A DNA stretch of 64,000 nucleotides from Chelydra serpentina (GCA_037349315.1 JBAIAC010000008.1:37112001-37176000); one strand, 5' to 3'. Positions 12,578-25,371 are shown, counted from the stretch's first letter. Notes: generated from the letters alone by a model not told the origin. Translations and numbers: made by a program.

Positions 12578-14833
12578 CTCGGAAGTAATAAAAACCAAAT
12601 AAACTTTCTAAAAAGTTTCTTTTTTGTTGGACATCTATACGTGGTGGTCTTCTAGCTGCGTAAGATGAATATTATTACAAACAGCAATATATAAAATCTT
12701 ACGTTTATAAAGTTCTTTTCATCCTAAAAGAGCTTCAGCAGTCTTTAAAGTGCATGTCTGAGAGAGATGTATTTATATATACACAAACACACACAAAGGA
12801 ATCAATTCATCTATCACTAAAATGCAGCCACTTCTAGGGTGGAACACAACAGTTTTATAGTTCCCACCAACACAATACAGGAGTTTAGGGGAAGAAACAT
12901 ACCACATTCAGTTGGAAGTGAAAAAATTTAGTTAGGCATGGTGAAATTACCCAGATAAACTTTGTTCCAGACATGGCCACATCACTAGCTCAGTTGACAC
13001 CACTGAACAGTGGAGTTACACAGCATGGCTTCTATGCCATCAGTCTCTTTTCGGGACAAGTATTTCTCATTTTAGTGTCTCAGTGGCTTCTTGAAGTCTA
13101 GTTATACTTTAATACAGAGTAAAGGCGAAAGGGGAATATATTATTTTTATCGAGTGTTTGTTTATTAAAGGTCTGTGGTATATAGGCACACTGGGCAACT
13201 TGGTGCACTGGCAACTGCCATTAATTTCATTTTCATTTCACAGCACTGACGGCACAGTCACATATCATGAAGTTAGTAACAGAGAAAGCAAAGAAGAAAT
13301 AAACATTTTTGCATTGTATGAAAGTTCTTTACCATCTGTGTGCTTTGTCCATGGTTGGAGATTTTATTTCCATCTCACTGCACTAACAGTACAGTAAAAC
13401 CCTTCATTGAGAAGGGAGCAAAGGAAAATGTGGAATTGAAATAAGACATTGTTACCATGGATGGCGGGAATTTAAACACCCTGGGTACCATTGCTCCATT
13501 TCTGCCCTCACTGAGAGCACAGACACGTCCTTAAGAAAGTGCTTAAAGCACAGAATATCCAATATGTTTTTAAATGTTCTTCTCAGTGCTCTGGCACGGC
13601 TGGCTCCTGATTCACTGCAACGGAACATCAAAAGCTTCACTGTCACTGTGCTCAGTTCTCCTGGAGACAGCCCCTGGAAGCAGCAGGGAGAGACCCAGCT
13701 CTGCCTCCTTACCCCCTGGGAACATGGATATTAGAAATGGGAGACCTTGTTATGTAGGTTCCCTGTGCAGGGGCTCTGTTCACAGCAACTCCCCTGCTCC
13801 CAGCCATGTGGGCTAGGGAAGGAGAGCGTTCACAGTTCGGCTGTTGTCAGCGGACTGCTTTTGTGCAACTTCAATGCTAGAAATGACGGCTGCTGGCTGG
13901 CAGCCCCAGCCTCTGCCCACCTCCCTCTCTTCCACAATCCCCTTCTATGCTCTTCTCCATCCATCTCTCCCTCTTCTCTCATTCTTTCCTCTCCCTCAGT
14001 GTCCCTCTACCCCCTTCGTCTTTTTTCCCACTCCCTTGTTCTGACTCCAATACAAACAATACATAATTAAATAAAACCAAGTTTCTTGTATAAAATAAAC
14101 ATGAGGGCTATCCGCACGCCAGTCTTTGCATGCATATTCAACCCTCTCTCCCCACCCTTTGCCTGTTGTGGTTTGGTTTTTTGTCTTGTCTTAGATATTA
14201 AGGTCAGTGGGGGAAGAGATCATGTTAAAATATATGTTTGTATATATGCCATGGTACAGTGACAGCATGCCCGGGGCTCTACCAAAATGTGAATAATACC
14301 TTGAGCACCTTGACTTTAGAAAACTGCAGTGCAATGTGAGTTTATGATGATCCAGATGGCTTTCCTGATGCTGATATTTTAGATATGAAGGTTATTCCAA
14401 ATGCCATTAAAATAGGTTAAAAAAAAAGACAACATGTAATGTACCATCCTTCCATGCCTGTGGCTCCTAGGTGCTACAATGATACAAATAAATAATAATA
14501 ATTCCCTTCCATACCATATACAACTACCACTCCCTTCCCTGTCTAATTAAAGGGACACACAATCGTGAACATTTGCACAAGTAAAGCCCACATCTGTTAT
14601 GTATACAAATAGAGTAGTTAAACATGTAATTACCTGATTTGCTCATACATTTGGGAGCATATGCAAAATTTGCAGGCCTAATTTTAGAGTTCAGCTTGAA
14701 AATTTGGCCCTGGGAGTTTGGTTTCCCCCTCTTCAGAGTTGGCTCGTTTCACTCAAACTATTTTGCAACATGAGATTGAGCACTTTGTGGTCCGTACAGG
14801 ATCATCAGTTGAAGTTGTACAGTATGACACTAA
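12578..14833. other. Non-genic; possible old repeat at 12690-13110
   Basis: The part 12690-13110 ('TTATAAAGTTCTTTTCATCC', 'AAATGCAGCCACTTCTAGGGTGG') resembles a dispersed reptile repeat I cannot name. A pyrimidine-rich stretch (CTCTTCC-type) lies at about 13915-14045. Near 14450-14500 a tail 'GGCTCCTAGGTGCTACAATGATACAAATAA' resembles the SINE-like family seen at 9575. No gene is supported. Confidence 0.45.
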
Positions 14834-15100
14834 GGCTGTGTCTACACTACGTGCTCAGGGTGAGGTTTCCTCCTCGTACACATACTCAATGAGAGCTCAA
14901 TGGAGTATAGCATGGGCTGCAGTGGCATGGCTTTGCTGGGCCGAATACAAACCCAGCTCAACCCTGTGGATAGGCACTCGGCATGGCAAAGCAGTGCCGT
15001 CGCTGCCCATGTTCCAGTGGCTACACTACTGTTTAGACTGGCACTAGCATGAGAAAGTGTACGTGAGCTGGGAATCTGACCTCTCGCTCGTAGTATTGAG
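14834..15100. repeat. MITE with 'GTCTACAC' end (Harbinger-like, worn)
   Basis: After TAA at 14831-14833 the sequence starts GGCTGTGTCTACACTAC, close to the ends of the autonomous Harbinger element at 25057. The interior has 'CTCAATGGAGTATAGC', 'GTGGCTACACTACTGTTTAGAC' and 'GTACGTGAGCTGGGAA', typical of turtle MITEs. The right terminus is too eroded to place exactly, so the end is approximate. Confidence 0.45.
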
Positions 15101-17884
15101 GTAGCTTAGGGCTCTCACTGCTGAGTTAGTGTGGCATGGGAACAGGCTCATGCTCATCATCCAGGTAAAGCTGCTTTGAGTGATGCATCCTCCAGGCAAT
15201 AGACCTCTGTTACCATGTAATGAAAACCGTAATTCTTCCTGTAATGGAGTCTAGAGAGCAAAATTGTAAGTACATTTTTTTAAAAAAACAAGACCTTTTA
15301 AAATATACTTAGAAAAAAAATGAATTACAGGCGAAACAGATTTTGCCTAGGAGTCCCTGTTGTGAAGTTTTAAAAGTAATAGTTTAATCATTTGTATGGG
15401 CAGTGTTGCCTGGGGGATGGAAAAGATTGGTTGAGAGGCTACATATAACTCTGTAGTTTAAAAAATATATTTTTGAAAGAGGTAGCCAGACCTGGATCCA
15501 GCTCTACATTTTGCAAAGGGAATGTACCTTCATCCTACAGGTATAAAACTCCAGATTTGTGACTTGAGTTATGTCAGTGGGAGTTGCAGGTGCCCAGCAT
15601 GTCTGAAATTCAGGTCCTGTGTGTACCGTAATTGTCAACCATTTTTTTTATGACCACCTACAGGGTTTCTTCTTTGAACAGCTACTGTGACAGGGCTCTG
15701 TGTAAGGCACAGCAGTGGCTCTGTTGCAGCAAGAGCCAGTTATTTAAAACTCCAAGACACTGATGTTGCCTAGCCTGCATATTCCCAGAATAGTGGCTAT
15801 TATTCCTAGGTTATCCTAGGCAATTGAGGACATCTGGTAGACGTGTCCCAAGGTTACTCCTGTGAACACATTGCTCCTATCTGTGCTGTCACATCTACTC
15901 AAAGTTTCTGAATTTTACCTGTCAGGGGAGATGATATTCCTCAGGAACCTTCACACAGATATCCAAATTATTATATTTTTACCATAAGAGCGGCGTGACA
16001 TCCTAGCAGATCTCTTAGCTTAGATACCAAAGTGGCATTTTCAGTTACTGATGGTCTGGTTCTCTGCTGTGTTACTCCAATTCTACACTGCTGAAATTCC
16101 ATTGGTTTCATTGTCGTGGTGAATCAGGGAACACAGTGGAAAACCAGACCCTGAGGTTAAAGATGTGTTAAAAATACTGAAGATAGCCAGCAGGACACTA
16201 GAATAGTAAATAGCAAATACTAATGCTGCTACCCTACTTGTTCTGGTTTGGGAGTTATTAAAAAAGCACACCTTCTTGTGCCATCCCTGAGACTTTGGTT
16301 GGAAGCAGTGTCAGAAATCAACATTTCATGTTAATCAAAATGGAAGGGTGTGAAGGAGGATGGGGAGGAAAAGACTAGTGCTGCAGTGAGAGACCAAAAG
16401 GGAATGGAACTTCTACATAAACTCCCCTTCTGCTTCCAACCTATGCTGGGCTATCCTCTGAACTGGCCACGAGGAAGAAAAGAGTTCTGTGTCTCTTGTT
16501 CCTTATCAGCCCATCTTAGAACCTTAGTGTGTCAATAAATTCAGTCCTTTTCTTAGACTGTTTTATAATAGTGTAATTGTGCCTTGTTGCATTTCCATTC
16601 TGTAAAGGAGTTATAGTATTATTGTTAATAGTGCTCAAGGGGCTCAGTCAAGATTGGCCTCTTCTCATACTAGGCACCGTAGAATTCACAGATGCAGCTC
16701 CTGCCCCAAGAGCTTTCAGTTTCTCTTGAAATAAGATAAAAGACATGAGCATAACGAATGGAAAGGTATAATGGCAAGGGAAGAGCAGAGGAGGATAATG
16801 AAATGAAGGCTATGTAGTCTATCTGCATGAAACTGTAACTATATGCACAACTTGATTGTTCCAAATAATATGAATGTTTTAAAAATAACTTTAAATCATC
16901 TGATCCCCTAGGGCTGCCCAACCAGGACATCCTTGGCTGGCAAATGGGCTTTGGGGATGGACTTAAAGCGAGGAAGGAGCCACCTTATGGGTTATTTTTA
17001 ATATCAGGGATGGTGTCCCATGTGCCAGGGAAGATGATAGAATAAAAAATGTCCTCTCTATTTTCTTTTTTTAATGGAATCCTCTTGAAAGCAGTCTGCA
17101 GAGACTGAGTTTCTCACAGTATTTGAGCCAATATTATTAACAAAATTTAATACCAATCTTCCATATGGAACAGACTGTGCTCCCTTTACATTGAGTCGTA
17201 CCTTATTTGACTTAAGTGAGTCACAATCTGGCCTACTATTATTATTAAATTCTTTAAAATGATTCGAATCATAACAGAGACCTTGCAATGGAAATCTGTA
17301 TGAAAACTACTCACACTAGATTTTTATACTGCTTTGTAAGTCACAATCTTGGGCATTAGAAATACGATTTCCTATGGAAGGTTCTGAAACCTTATTTCTG
17401 AAAAATAACTTCTAGGCCTCAAAGTCACAAAGGAAAATGAAAAATGGAAATAAAGGAGAAAAGATTAACCTTTTTGTTAAAGTCACACTTACAGGGGACG
17501 TTAGAATAGGAAGTTTTCAAATAAAATAAGATCGATGCACCACAGTATTGACCACAATAATACCCTGATAAAGTTCCATTGCCACATCAAGCAACAGATT
17601 AAACAAACCCCATAAAACCCATTTCTTGCACTATACAGGTACTGTGTTTTGTAAAAATGCACAGCTACAAGATGTGTACAGTATGTAGCACAATAGCTAA
17701 ATAACATTCAAAGAATGTTCCTCAACAACAAAAATGCAACTTTGATTTAACATTGTCATATAATATCAGGTCTCCATGGAAATTTTGACAAACGAAAGAC
17801 CAGATTGTGCCATCTTTACTCCCATGAAGCATGGTCATAGTTTACAAGGGTAATGGGATGGGGTATAGTAAGCTGCTGTGTTCA
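15101..17884. other. Non-genic; one old SINE-like repeat
   Basis: No gene-like signal. A worn repeat lies at 16625-16790. Elsewhere there are AT-rich unique tracts and short open frames without domains. Confidence 0.5.
16625..16790 (+). repeat. Old SINE-like repeat, same family as 9575
   Basis: The order is 'GGGGCTCAGTCAAGATTGGCC', 'TACTAGGCACCGTAGA', 'CAGCTCCTGCCCCAAGAGCTTTCAG' and 'AAGACATGAG'. This parallels the 'ctaggcgctgta...cctgccccaagagctt' pattern of the repeat at 9575, with more substitutions. No TSD is visible. Confidence 0.45.
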
Positions 17885-17945
17885 GGAGGTGAGAATAGAT
17901 GATCTGATTGTCCCTTCTGCCTTTATATTCTATCATTCTGTGGTA
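17885..17945 (+). repeat. CR1 3' tail
   Basis: The text 'AGATGATCTGATTGTCCCTTCTGCC' followed by 'TATTCTATCATTCTGTGG' is the end of a CR1 element, with an imperfect terminal ATTCTATGAT-type repeat. Only the last ~60 bases are recognisable, reading on the plus strand. Confidence 0.6.
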
Positions 17946-18613
17946 CACCTGGAGTAATTCCCATGATTTCAACTGAACTACTGAAGAATAAGGATCAATT
18001 TCTTTGAGTAAGGATGGCACAATCTGGCCCCAAATCAGTCTGTTATCCCAGTTGCTACTGTTGTAACAGCTAATCATCTTTATTTTTCATGCAAAGAACT
18101 AAAAAATAATAATTTTAAACAGCGGTGAGTTGGGCAAAGAGAATGTGGAGTGGTCATGTAGAACAATTGATACAGTGCTTCACATTATTTTATGCAGTCT
18201 TAGAGAGGCTTTGAAATATGGGCAGGAAATGAAATAAGATTGATTATATCAAGGGAAAAATAATCCCCAACACAGATATTCAACTGGAAGAAGATTAATG
18301 GAAATCAATAGCGTGGAAGAAAGACCTATAGGCAATAACAGACAATTAGATATAGGTTTGCAATGCAATATAGCAGCAAAAAGCCAGCGCAGGCTAGAGA
18401 TGCAGCATATTTAGAGGGTTATGTTTTAGAACAGGGAGATGATCATGTGTGGTCATGCTAAAACTACACATAATAACGTGCATACAGTCCCAGGCATCTT
18501 TATACCAAAAATATGACAACAAAATAGGTTCAAGGAAGAGAAAACAAAATGAATGAGGTGCTTAAGGGAATGGCTTAGGAGGAAAGAATAAAATAACCAA
18601 ACTCATCAATTGT
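17946..18613. other. Non-genic; nothing recognisable
   Basis: AT-rich sequence with no coding or repeat structure I can support. Confidence 0.5.
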
Positions 18614-19045
18614 TAGAGCTTGTCAAAGTTTTTTTTGATGGAACAAAATGCAGCTGTGTCGAAACTGAAATATTTTCATGGAAACTTGTCAATTTTGATG
18701 GAAAAGCCTCAGAACTGAAATGGAGGATCTTCTTCCTACTTTCTTGTTTCATTTGGATTTTTTTCATTTTTGTTTGGACTTCCTCATTTAGTTTCATTTT
18801 ATTTAGACTTTTATAATACTACATTCATCTAAAAATATATACATATACTCTATTATAATGTTTAAACATTATCTAAATGAAATGTTTTGACAGGATCATT
18901 TGTATTTCCCACATAGAATTTTTTTTCCAGAATTTCCATTTTTTGAAACATTTTGATTTTTTTTATCCCAATTCAGGATGAAAACAAATTTTGTAAGGTT
19001 GGAATTTCCTGTGAGATGGAAATTCCATTTTTCTAGCCATTTCTA
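18614..19045. repeat. hAT-type MITE, TSD lost
   Basis: The left end TAGAGCTTGTCAAAG and the right end, whose reverse complement begins TAGAAATGGCTAGAAAAA, match the terminal pattern of the hAT-type elements at 12217 and 34720. The interior alternates 'TTTTGATGG', 'GAAATATTTTCATGG' and 'CATTTTTTGAAACATTTT', with partial self-complementarity. The expected 8-bp duplication is not evident, so the copy is old or its ends are slightly misplaced. Confidence 0.5.
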
Positions 19046-19774
19046 TCTGTGAGGTGAATTTCACTGAAATTGTGTTTAAAACTCAGGGTGCAGAATTGAT
19101 TAATGTGCCCTAAAAGGGGTAAGCTAAAAAGCACTCAGGTGACACAACATAGGAAAATCTACGCTGACTATTAGGGAAACATTTCCTACAGTGGGGCCTC
19201 TTATACTAGACTGTCAAACTTACTCTTAATGGAAGTGGTAGAAGCCCCAGTCATTTGAATGTTCTAATTCTATGCACAGCATACACAGATACCTATGTAT
19301 AGCATTTTTTACTATTTAATTCCCCCTGTGTAAGCCCAATAGTAAAAAAAAAAAAGTATTTTTTTATAGAAAATGAGTAGTTAATGAGATAGAGCTTCAA
19401 ATATAGAAAGTAAACCATACAGGGTGTATGTTGAACAGGGCAGGACTCCCCAGGAATATTCAGAGTGCACCATACAAAAAGTGCAGTTTAAAGCTTCACC
19501 TGAGAAAATCGTTCTTTCCTGCATTGTACGGTTGCCAACCTTATTATAAAAGTGCATGATCTGATACATACTTACATGGGCAGAGAGGGACGGGATCCAA
19601 TGCTGGTTGAAATCAATAGAATGACCAGGATCAGAATGAGGAAAGGCTCATATGGAGCCCTAGTTCATTCCATATATATATGTACAGATTAACCTTTGTC
19701 TCTCCAAAACTGTACCACTTATTGCAAAAGCATGAGGTCTGATTTTGATTTCTGTCCAATCATATCCAATTTTT
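19046..19774. other. Non-genic; nothing recognisable
   Basis: AT-rich sequence between a hAT-type repeat and a CR1 copy. There is a pure A tract near 19345. I see no gene or bounded element. Confidence 0.5.
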
Positions 19775-21173
19775 GCTGGAACAATGTTAACATAGTGCCC
19801 ATCTTTAAAAAGGGGGAAAAGGAGGAGCCAAGGAACTATAGACCAGTCAGCATGACTTTGATACTGGGAAGCTACTAGAGCAATGAAAAAAAACATTCAA
19901 TTTGCGAATACCTGGAGGATGAAGGCATAATCACTAGCAGCCAGCATGGATTTACCAAGAACAAATCGTGCCAAACCAGCTTGATTTTCTTCTTTGACAG
20001 GGTAACTGGTTTGGTGGGTAGGGGGAAAGTGGTGGATTTAATATACCTGGACTTTGACACAGTCCCACCATTCTGATAAATAAACTGGAGAAACGTGGGC
20101 TCGACAGAACTACCATTAAGTGGATACATAACTGGTTAAACAACTGCAAACAAAGAGTAACTATTAATGGAATGATGAGGGGTTGGAGGGAGGTCTCAAG
20201 TGGGGTTCCACAGGGATCTGTTCTGGGTCCAGTGTTGGTGAACATCTTTATTAATGACTTGGATGTAGGAATAGAGAGCATACTGATCAAATTTGCAGAT
20301 GAACAAAGCTGGGGTGGGGCTTTGCCAACACTTTGGAGGACAGAGCTAAGATTCAGAGGGATCTTGTACATTGGAGAACTGGGCTATTGACAACAAAATG
20401 AAAATCAGCACAAAGACAAATGTAAAGTGCTACACTTAGGGAAGAAAAATCAAATGCACAAATGTAGAATGGGGGGAAACTGGCATGTCAGCAGCTCTGC
20501 TGAGAATGATCTGGGAGTTGTAGTAGATCACAACTGCAACATGAGTCAGTAATGCAATGTTGTTGCAAAAAAAGCAAATGCAGTTTTAGGTTGCATTAAT
20601 AGTGGCATAGCATGCAAGTCACAGGCAGTGATAGTAATGCTCTACTCAGTGTTGGTTAGGCCTCAGCTGGAGTATTGTGTCCAATTTTGGTCACCAGTGT
20701 ATAGAAAGAATGTATGAAACTGGAAAGGATCCAGAGGAGAGTGACAAAGATGATCAAAGGGATGGAATGCAAGCCATATGAGCAAAGGCTGAAGGAACTG
20801 GGTATGCTTAGTTTGGAAAAGAGGAGATGAATGGGGGACATGATAGCAGTCTTCATATACTTGAAAGGCTGCCATAAAGAAGATGGAGAAAAGCTGTTCT
20901 CTGTTGTCACAGAGGGCAGGACAAGAGGTAATGGGTTCAAATTATAGCACAGCAGATTTAGTATAAATCTCAGGAAAAACTTCATAACTGTAAGAACAGT
21001 AACACAATGGAACAGACTGCCTAGGGAGGTTGTGGAAACTCCTTCACTGCAGGTTTTCCAAAGGAGGCTGGATAGCCATCTGTCTTGGGTGGTTTAGACA
21101 CAACAAATTCTGCATCTGGCAGGGGGTTCGACTAGATGACCCTTGCGGTCCCTTCTAACTCTATGATTCTATA
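19775..21173 (+). mobile_element. 5'-truncated CR1 LINE, inactive
   Basis: Reading plus, it begins in the RT domain ('VPIFKKG' equivalent at about 19797) and runs to a CR1 3' terminus (CTATGATTCTATAA, 21160-21173). Recognisable RT pieces include 'GFTKNKSCQTSLIFFFD' in outline near 19950, and '[20 protein letters not shown]' at about 20203-20262. At the catalytic FADD box (20295-20302) one base is missing compared with the CR1 copy on the minus strand at 38909. The second aspartate and the following frame are therefore lost. Several stops follow. Known: CR1 endonuclease/RT mobilises its own RNA. Inferred: this copy was truncated on insertion and then decayed. Confidence 0.9.
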
Positions 21174-21414
21174 ACAATTACATGTACTTTTCAATGAGAG
21201 CAATTTCCATGCCCTTTCTACAACAAGCTATCTAAAGCTTCTCATACAAAAGCAGTCAAATAATTTGGGCTCAGAGTTGCCAGAAATATTCAATGTTTAG
21301 CAGAGACCAAACCTTGAAAAACTGAGCTCCATATGTCAAACTTGTGGCAGTTACTAAGTGAACCTTTATCATAATGCATATGAACAAGAGAGCTGAGTTA
21401 AGTGCTCAACTGTG
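21174..21414. other. Short spacer between CR1 and solo LTR
   Basis: It holds no recognised feature. The last four bases (21411-21414, TGTG) are the left target duplication of the LTR that follows. Confidence 0.5.
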
Positions 21415-22565
21415 TGTAAGCAGGGGAATGATCCTGCTATTATGGGGAACTTTCCTGGCTTATACACGGCCCCAGTGAAGTGGGCTAGTGAAAGGATCTG
21501 AGTCCTCGCTCCCACTTCCTTTACCCAGATGCCTGCCTGAGCTCAAGGGCTCCCCTTCCACTCTCCTGTGTGCAGAGTCCTTGAAACCCCAACAAGGCTG
21601 GGCCCAGGATTCCTGGGGGGCTCGACCCCCAACCTTGCTGTGGTCGCTTAGGGCATGGGCCACTCCAGGGGACTCTCTCCGCACTGGATGCTTCCCTGAT
21701 CCACTGATCATTACATACAGTTCAAAGCAAATACAATTTATTAAGCAGCAATCAATTAAAAAAATAAGGAAAAAATGGGAAAGGTAAAAGGAAAACACAG
21801 AACCCTGCTCTGTGGCATGGGGACATCACAACCAGCGTCTCTGGAATGTAAGGGAAGTTCAGTCTGTTCCTCACATGTCCCAGGCCTCCTTCTCAGGCCC
21901 TGGCTGTGCTGCAGGGATGCTGCGGGTCCGACACTTGTTCAAGCGGTTGACACATGCCCTCCGGCTCTAGGTGGCAGGACCCTTCTTCCCAGCGGCGCCC
22001 CCACCCCATCGGGGTTACGATCTCCCTCCAAGTCTGGCCTGCAAGGTGTCTTGGCTGGGGGCATCTCCCTGCACTGGGCCTGTTGCCCAGGCTCCTCCTC
22101 GCTTTCCCCAGCTGCCCACCGCACCCGGCTCCGGACTGCTCCAGCTCCACCACTCTGTCTCAGCTCCAGCTCCACTCTGCCTCAGCATGGCTGCTGCTGC
22201 TCTGCCTCCAGCTCCCTGGGCTGCTTCTCTGGCCCCTCTGGCTCTGGTTGCTACAGCTCTCCTCCCAGCACAGGTCTGCTCTGCGGGCTGCTTCTGTGAC
22301 TTTGCTCCCAGCACTGACCTGCTTCCTGGGTTGCTTTTCTAGCCCCCCTGGATCTGATTGCTCTGCTCCTGACTCCCTGATTAGTCTGCCCGCCCTGTTA
22401 ACCAGGCTGACCTGGAGCACTGGCCTCTCCACATTGTTCCATTGGGGACTATCAGTCATAGGGTCCTGATTTCCCATCGACCCTTCCCCTTTCTTTTGGT
22501 ACTGGGAGCTAGCCAACCAAAACACCCCCACAGAGTTTTAGTAAGGGGACAACAGTCCCCTTACA
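21415..22565 (-). mobile_element. Solo LTR (retrovirus-like or Gypsy-type)
   Basis: On the minus strand the unit begins TGTAAGGGGACTG and ends ...CTGCTTACA, so it has the TG...CA ends of an LTR with a short terminal inverted match (TGTAAG/CTTACA). TGTG occurs immediately on both sides (21411-21414 and 22566-22569), a 4-bp target duplication. A minus-strand AATAAA (21742-21737) lies about 320 bases before the 3' end, as expected for the R/U5 part, which fixes the orientation. No internal gag, pol or env sequence lies beside it, so this is a solo LTR left by recombination. The open frames of 100-170 codons inside it (21775-22531) are by-products of its GC-rich, CTG/CAG-biased sequence. I cannot tell whether the parent was an endogenous retrovirus or a Gypsy-type element. 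Confidence 0.75.
21737..21742 (-). terminator. Poly(A) signal of the solo LTR
   Basis: TTTATT on plus is AATAAA on minus, positioned where an LTR polyadenylation signal is expected. It supports minus orientation of the LTR. Confidence 0.55.
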
Positions 22566-25056
22566 TGTGCAACCTAAAGAATCTTTCATGTCACTTTTTG
22601 ATGAATCAGTAATACTGCTGAATGATTCACAGTACAAAAGTTAGTATTTCTGGCTAAATGGAAGTGAGTACACAAACCTCCTGGTGTTAACATATTTGCA
22701 ACATCTTGTCAATGCCAGAAGATTGCAACTTACTTATTAAGATATTAGTGGAAGCCCAGGCATCAGTAAAGGGTTTGTCAGTGCACTGAGACCATATAAT
22801 GTATCCAGATTTGTTGAGATAGTTGTTTGGAATTACTGTTTTTCAGCATAACTGTCAGATACATTCTCTCCCCACTCTGAATCAGAGCTCAGAAATGTGT
22901 GGAATTGCCTACAAGGCAAGGTTGTCAATTAAAAACACTAGCTTCATTGAAAAAACTGGACAGCCTCAAGGGAAAACATATATTGAAAATGAAGTAAGAT
23001 GTAGTGAGCCAAATTGTCTTTATATATTTGCTTAAATTTCTTAGGTTCATACATACTTAAAGACCTAGACCACTTATCTGTATTGGGAATTAAGACTGTT
23101 ATTGATTTTTTTTAAGTACCCAAAATTAAGGTACTAAATGAACATTAATGGAGTATAGGGTTTAATTGTCATTAAAGTACTAAAAGAGGAAGATTACAAG
23201 AGTGTTTTTAGCCCACATAATATATACATGCTGTGTTATCTGTAGACCAAATGCCACCCACCTGAATGAATGGGTGAGGGAACCTGATGGGGCTGGTAGT
23301 GAAAGTGGGACAGTCCAAGAAGCAAGGGAGGGAGACACTCACTAAGGACAATAGATAGCTCCTTCCCCTGGGAGTCTCTGGCACCCATTGGCCACTTGGG
23401 GAAGAGGAATGCTGATTGGTCAGCATCCCCCAGTTCCCAGGATTTAACCCAAGTGTGGGGGCCATGTGGAGTCTCTTTTGTCTCCATTCCAGCAGACCAC
23501 CCAAACTAGGAATGGGAACCCACCCTGACAGATACTGCAGGTATAGCTGATTATCTGTGTAGGAGGTCAGGAAGGAATTTTTTCTTTCATTGGCCAATTG
23601 GCAGAGGACTAGGAACTTTTTTGCCTTCCTCGCAACATCGTCAAGCCACTGTGGGTTAAGTAGGAACGAGCTTAGTACCTAACTGAGGTGTTGGTGTTTT
23701 GTTCATCGAAACTTGTGGGCAGTTTCCAATGCGGTTAAGATTATAAAATGGAAATGTCTTTAAATATGTTGCTTTTGGAAATGCTAGTAGTGTAGGGCGA
23801 AAGTTGCAATTGATAAAGAAAGCAGCAAGATTAGGGATGAAGCATGTCAGGAGACGCAGGAGACTCCTGTGCATTGTGCATCCTGGAATGTACTACTGTT
23901 TTTTAGAAAGTGGTTATTTAGAAGTATGTTGAAGTGAATACAACTTAAAATTTGTTGTGTGTGTTAAACAAAGTTAGCTTTTATATATTCAGCAGTATTA
24001 CCCCAGAAAAAGGTATTATTTTTTACCTTTTCTGGTTATTTTCCCCTTCTATATTGCTATTTACAGTTGTTTATGTTCAGTTTGTTAGCTCTGTATATCC
24101 ACATAATAGGCTGCAGCGGAGTCACTGGCCAATCCTACAGAGTGCTGCGCATTTCTGCCAAGGTGCTGAGCATCATCAACTCCCATTGACTTCAGTGAGA
24201 GTTGAGGATGTTCATCAGCTCACAGGAGGTGCTTGGCCCGCTTGCAGGATTGAGCTTTCATACTGCAATTGCTTTCCACAATCTGAATGGCTCTGATGAG
24301 GCAAGTTGGCAGGCTGTTCAAAATCACAGGTGTTTTCAGAAGTGTCTTTATTTCAGACAACTACATAATTGCTTAATAAATGCTCAGTTTTTAAGCCTTT
24401 CAGATTTAGCTCTGAATCAACAAATGCTCTTATTTTGAAAAGCCATTTCCAGTGCTCCTGTAGGACCTACAAAAATAAAATGTTCTCCTGGGTGTGCTCT
24501 GCTGGCTATCCAGCAATACTTAGCCAATACACACAGAGCTGTGCAAACATTAGTGAGGTATAAACAGGAGTAATAAATATGGAACCTTTGACAGCCAACC
24601 AGATTATTTGATCTCTCTTCCTAAATTCAATTTAACAGTTTTTCACTTGATAAAATAATCAAAGCTGGTGGCTGCTGAGCTGGAGTTGCTTTGAAATGCT
24701 AAATTAATAATTTGAAGCTTAAAGGGATCATGGACACGACCACTTGTTACTGTGAATCTGATGGTGAAAGTCCACGGACCCTGAATAGCTAGCATTGTTG
24801 TTGTTTTTTAAATCTACCACTCTAGTGAAAGGCTTTTCTTTTAAAATAGCAGCTAAACTTGCACCCGTCATTCAGATGACACACACACTGAACTGAAAGA
24901 ATGTTTTGGCTCAGGAAGGAGTGCAGAAATATTTTTTTTTACAAAAACTCTAGGGGGCACATGTGAGATTTAGCCACCAGCCCGAGTTGGGCAGTGCAGA
25001 ACTGCATAGAGCCATGGATACTTCAGAGAGGGCTAGTTCCTTTGAAAGCACACTAA
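22566..25056. other. Non-genic; unclassified repeat-like block at 23225-23690
   Basis: The block 23225-23690 contains two inverted CCAAT motifs (CCCATTGGCC near 23385, CTGATTGGTCAG near 23412), a TTTAA motif and a 'GGTCAGGAAGGAATTTTTTC...TTTTTTGCCTTCCTC' section that resembles a dispersed reptile repeat. It might be an LTR or promoter-like repeat 5' end. A palindromic repeat similar to that at 8-125 lies near 24163-24255. No gene is supported. Confidence 0.4.
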
Positions 25057-25090
25057 GGGTACGTCTACACTACGGAATTAGGTCGAAGTT
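25057..25090 (+). repeat. Left terminal inverted repeat of the Harbinger element
   Basis: Starts GGGTACGTCTACACTAC, directly after TAA. It pairs with the right end at 29997-30030 with several mismatches; the core GTCTACACTAC is identical in both. It is also nearly identical to the end of the MITE at 52476-52755. Confidence 0.85.
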
Positions 25091-25371
25091 ATAGAAGTTG
25101 ATCTTTTAAAAGCCGATGTTATGGAATCGATTGTGTGTGTCCCCACTAAAGACCATTAAGGCCATTAGGTCTACGGACTGTGTCCACAGTATCGGGGCTA
25201 GCGTCGACTTTCGGAGCGTTGCATTGCGGGTAGCTATCCCACAGTTCCCGCCGTCTCCGTCGCCCATTGGAATTCTGGGTTGCGATCCCAAAGCCTGATG
25301 GGGCATAAAACATTGTCACTGGTGGTTCTGGGTACATGTCGTCAAGCCATCCCGCCTCCCTCCCTTCCTCC

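Noticed and set aside
12780..12800. Microsatellite (CA)n
   Set aside because: Only a few interrupted ACAC units; too short to list.
21775..22531. Protein-coding genes on both strands
   Set aside because: All lie within the solo LTR, are Pro/Ser/Leu-rich in every frame and have no domain. They follow from CTG/CAG-rich composition.
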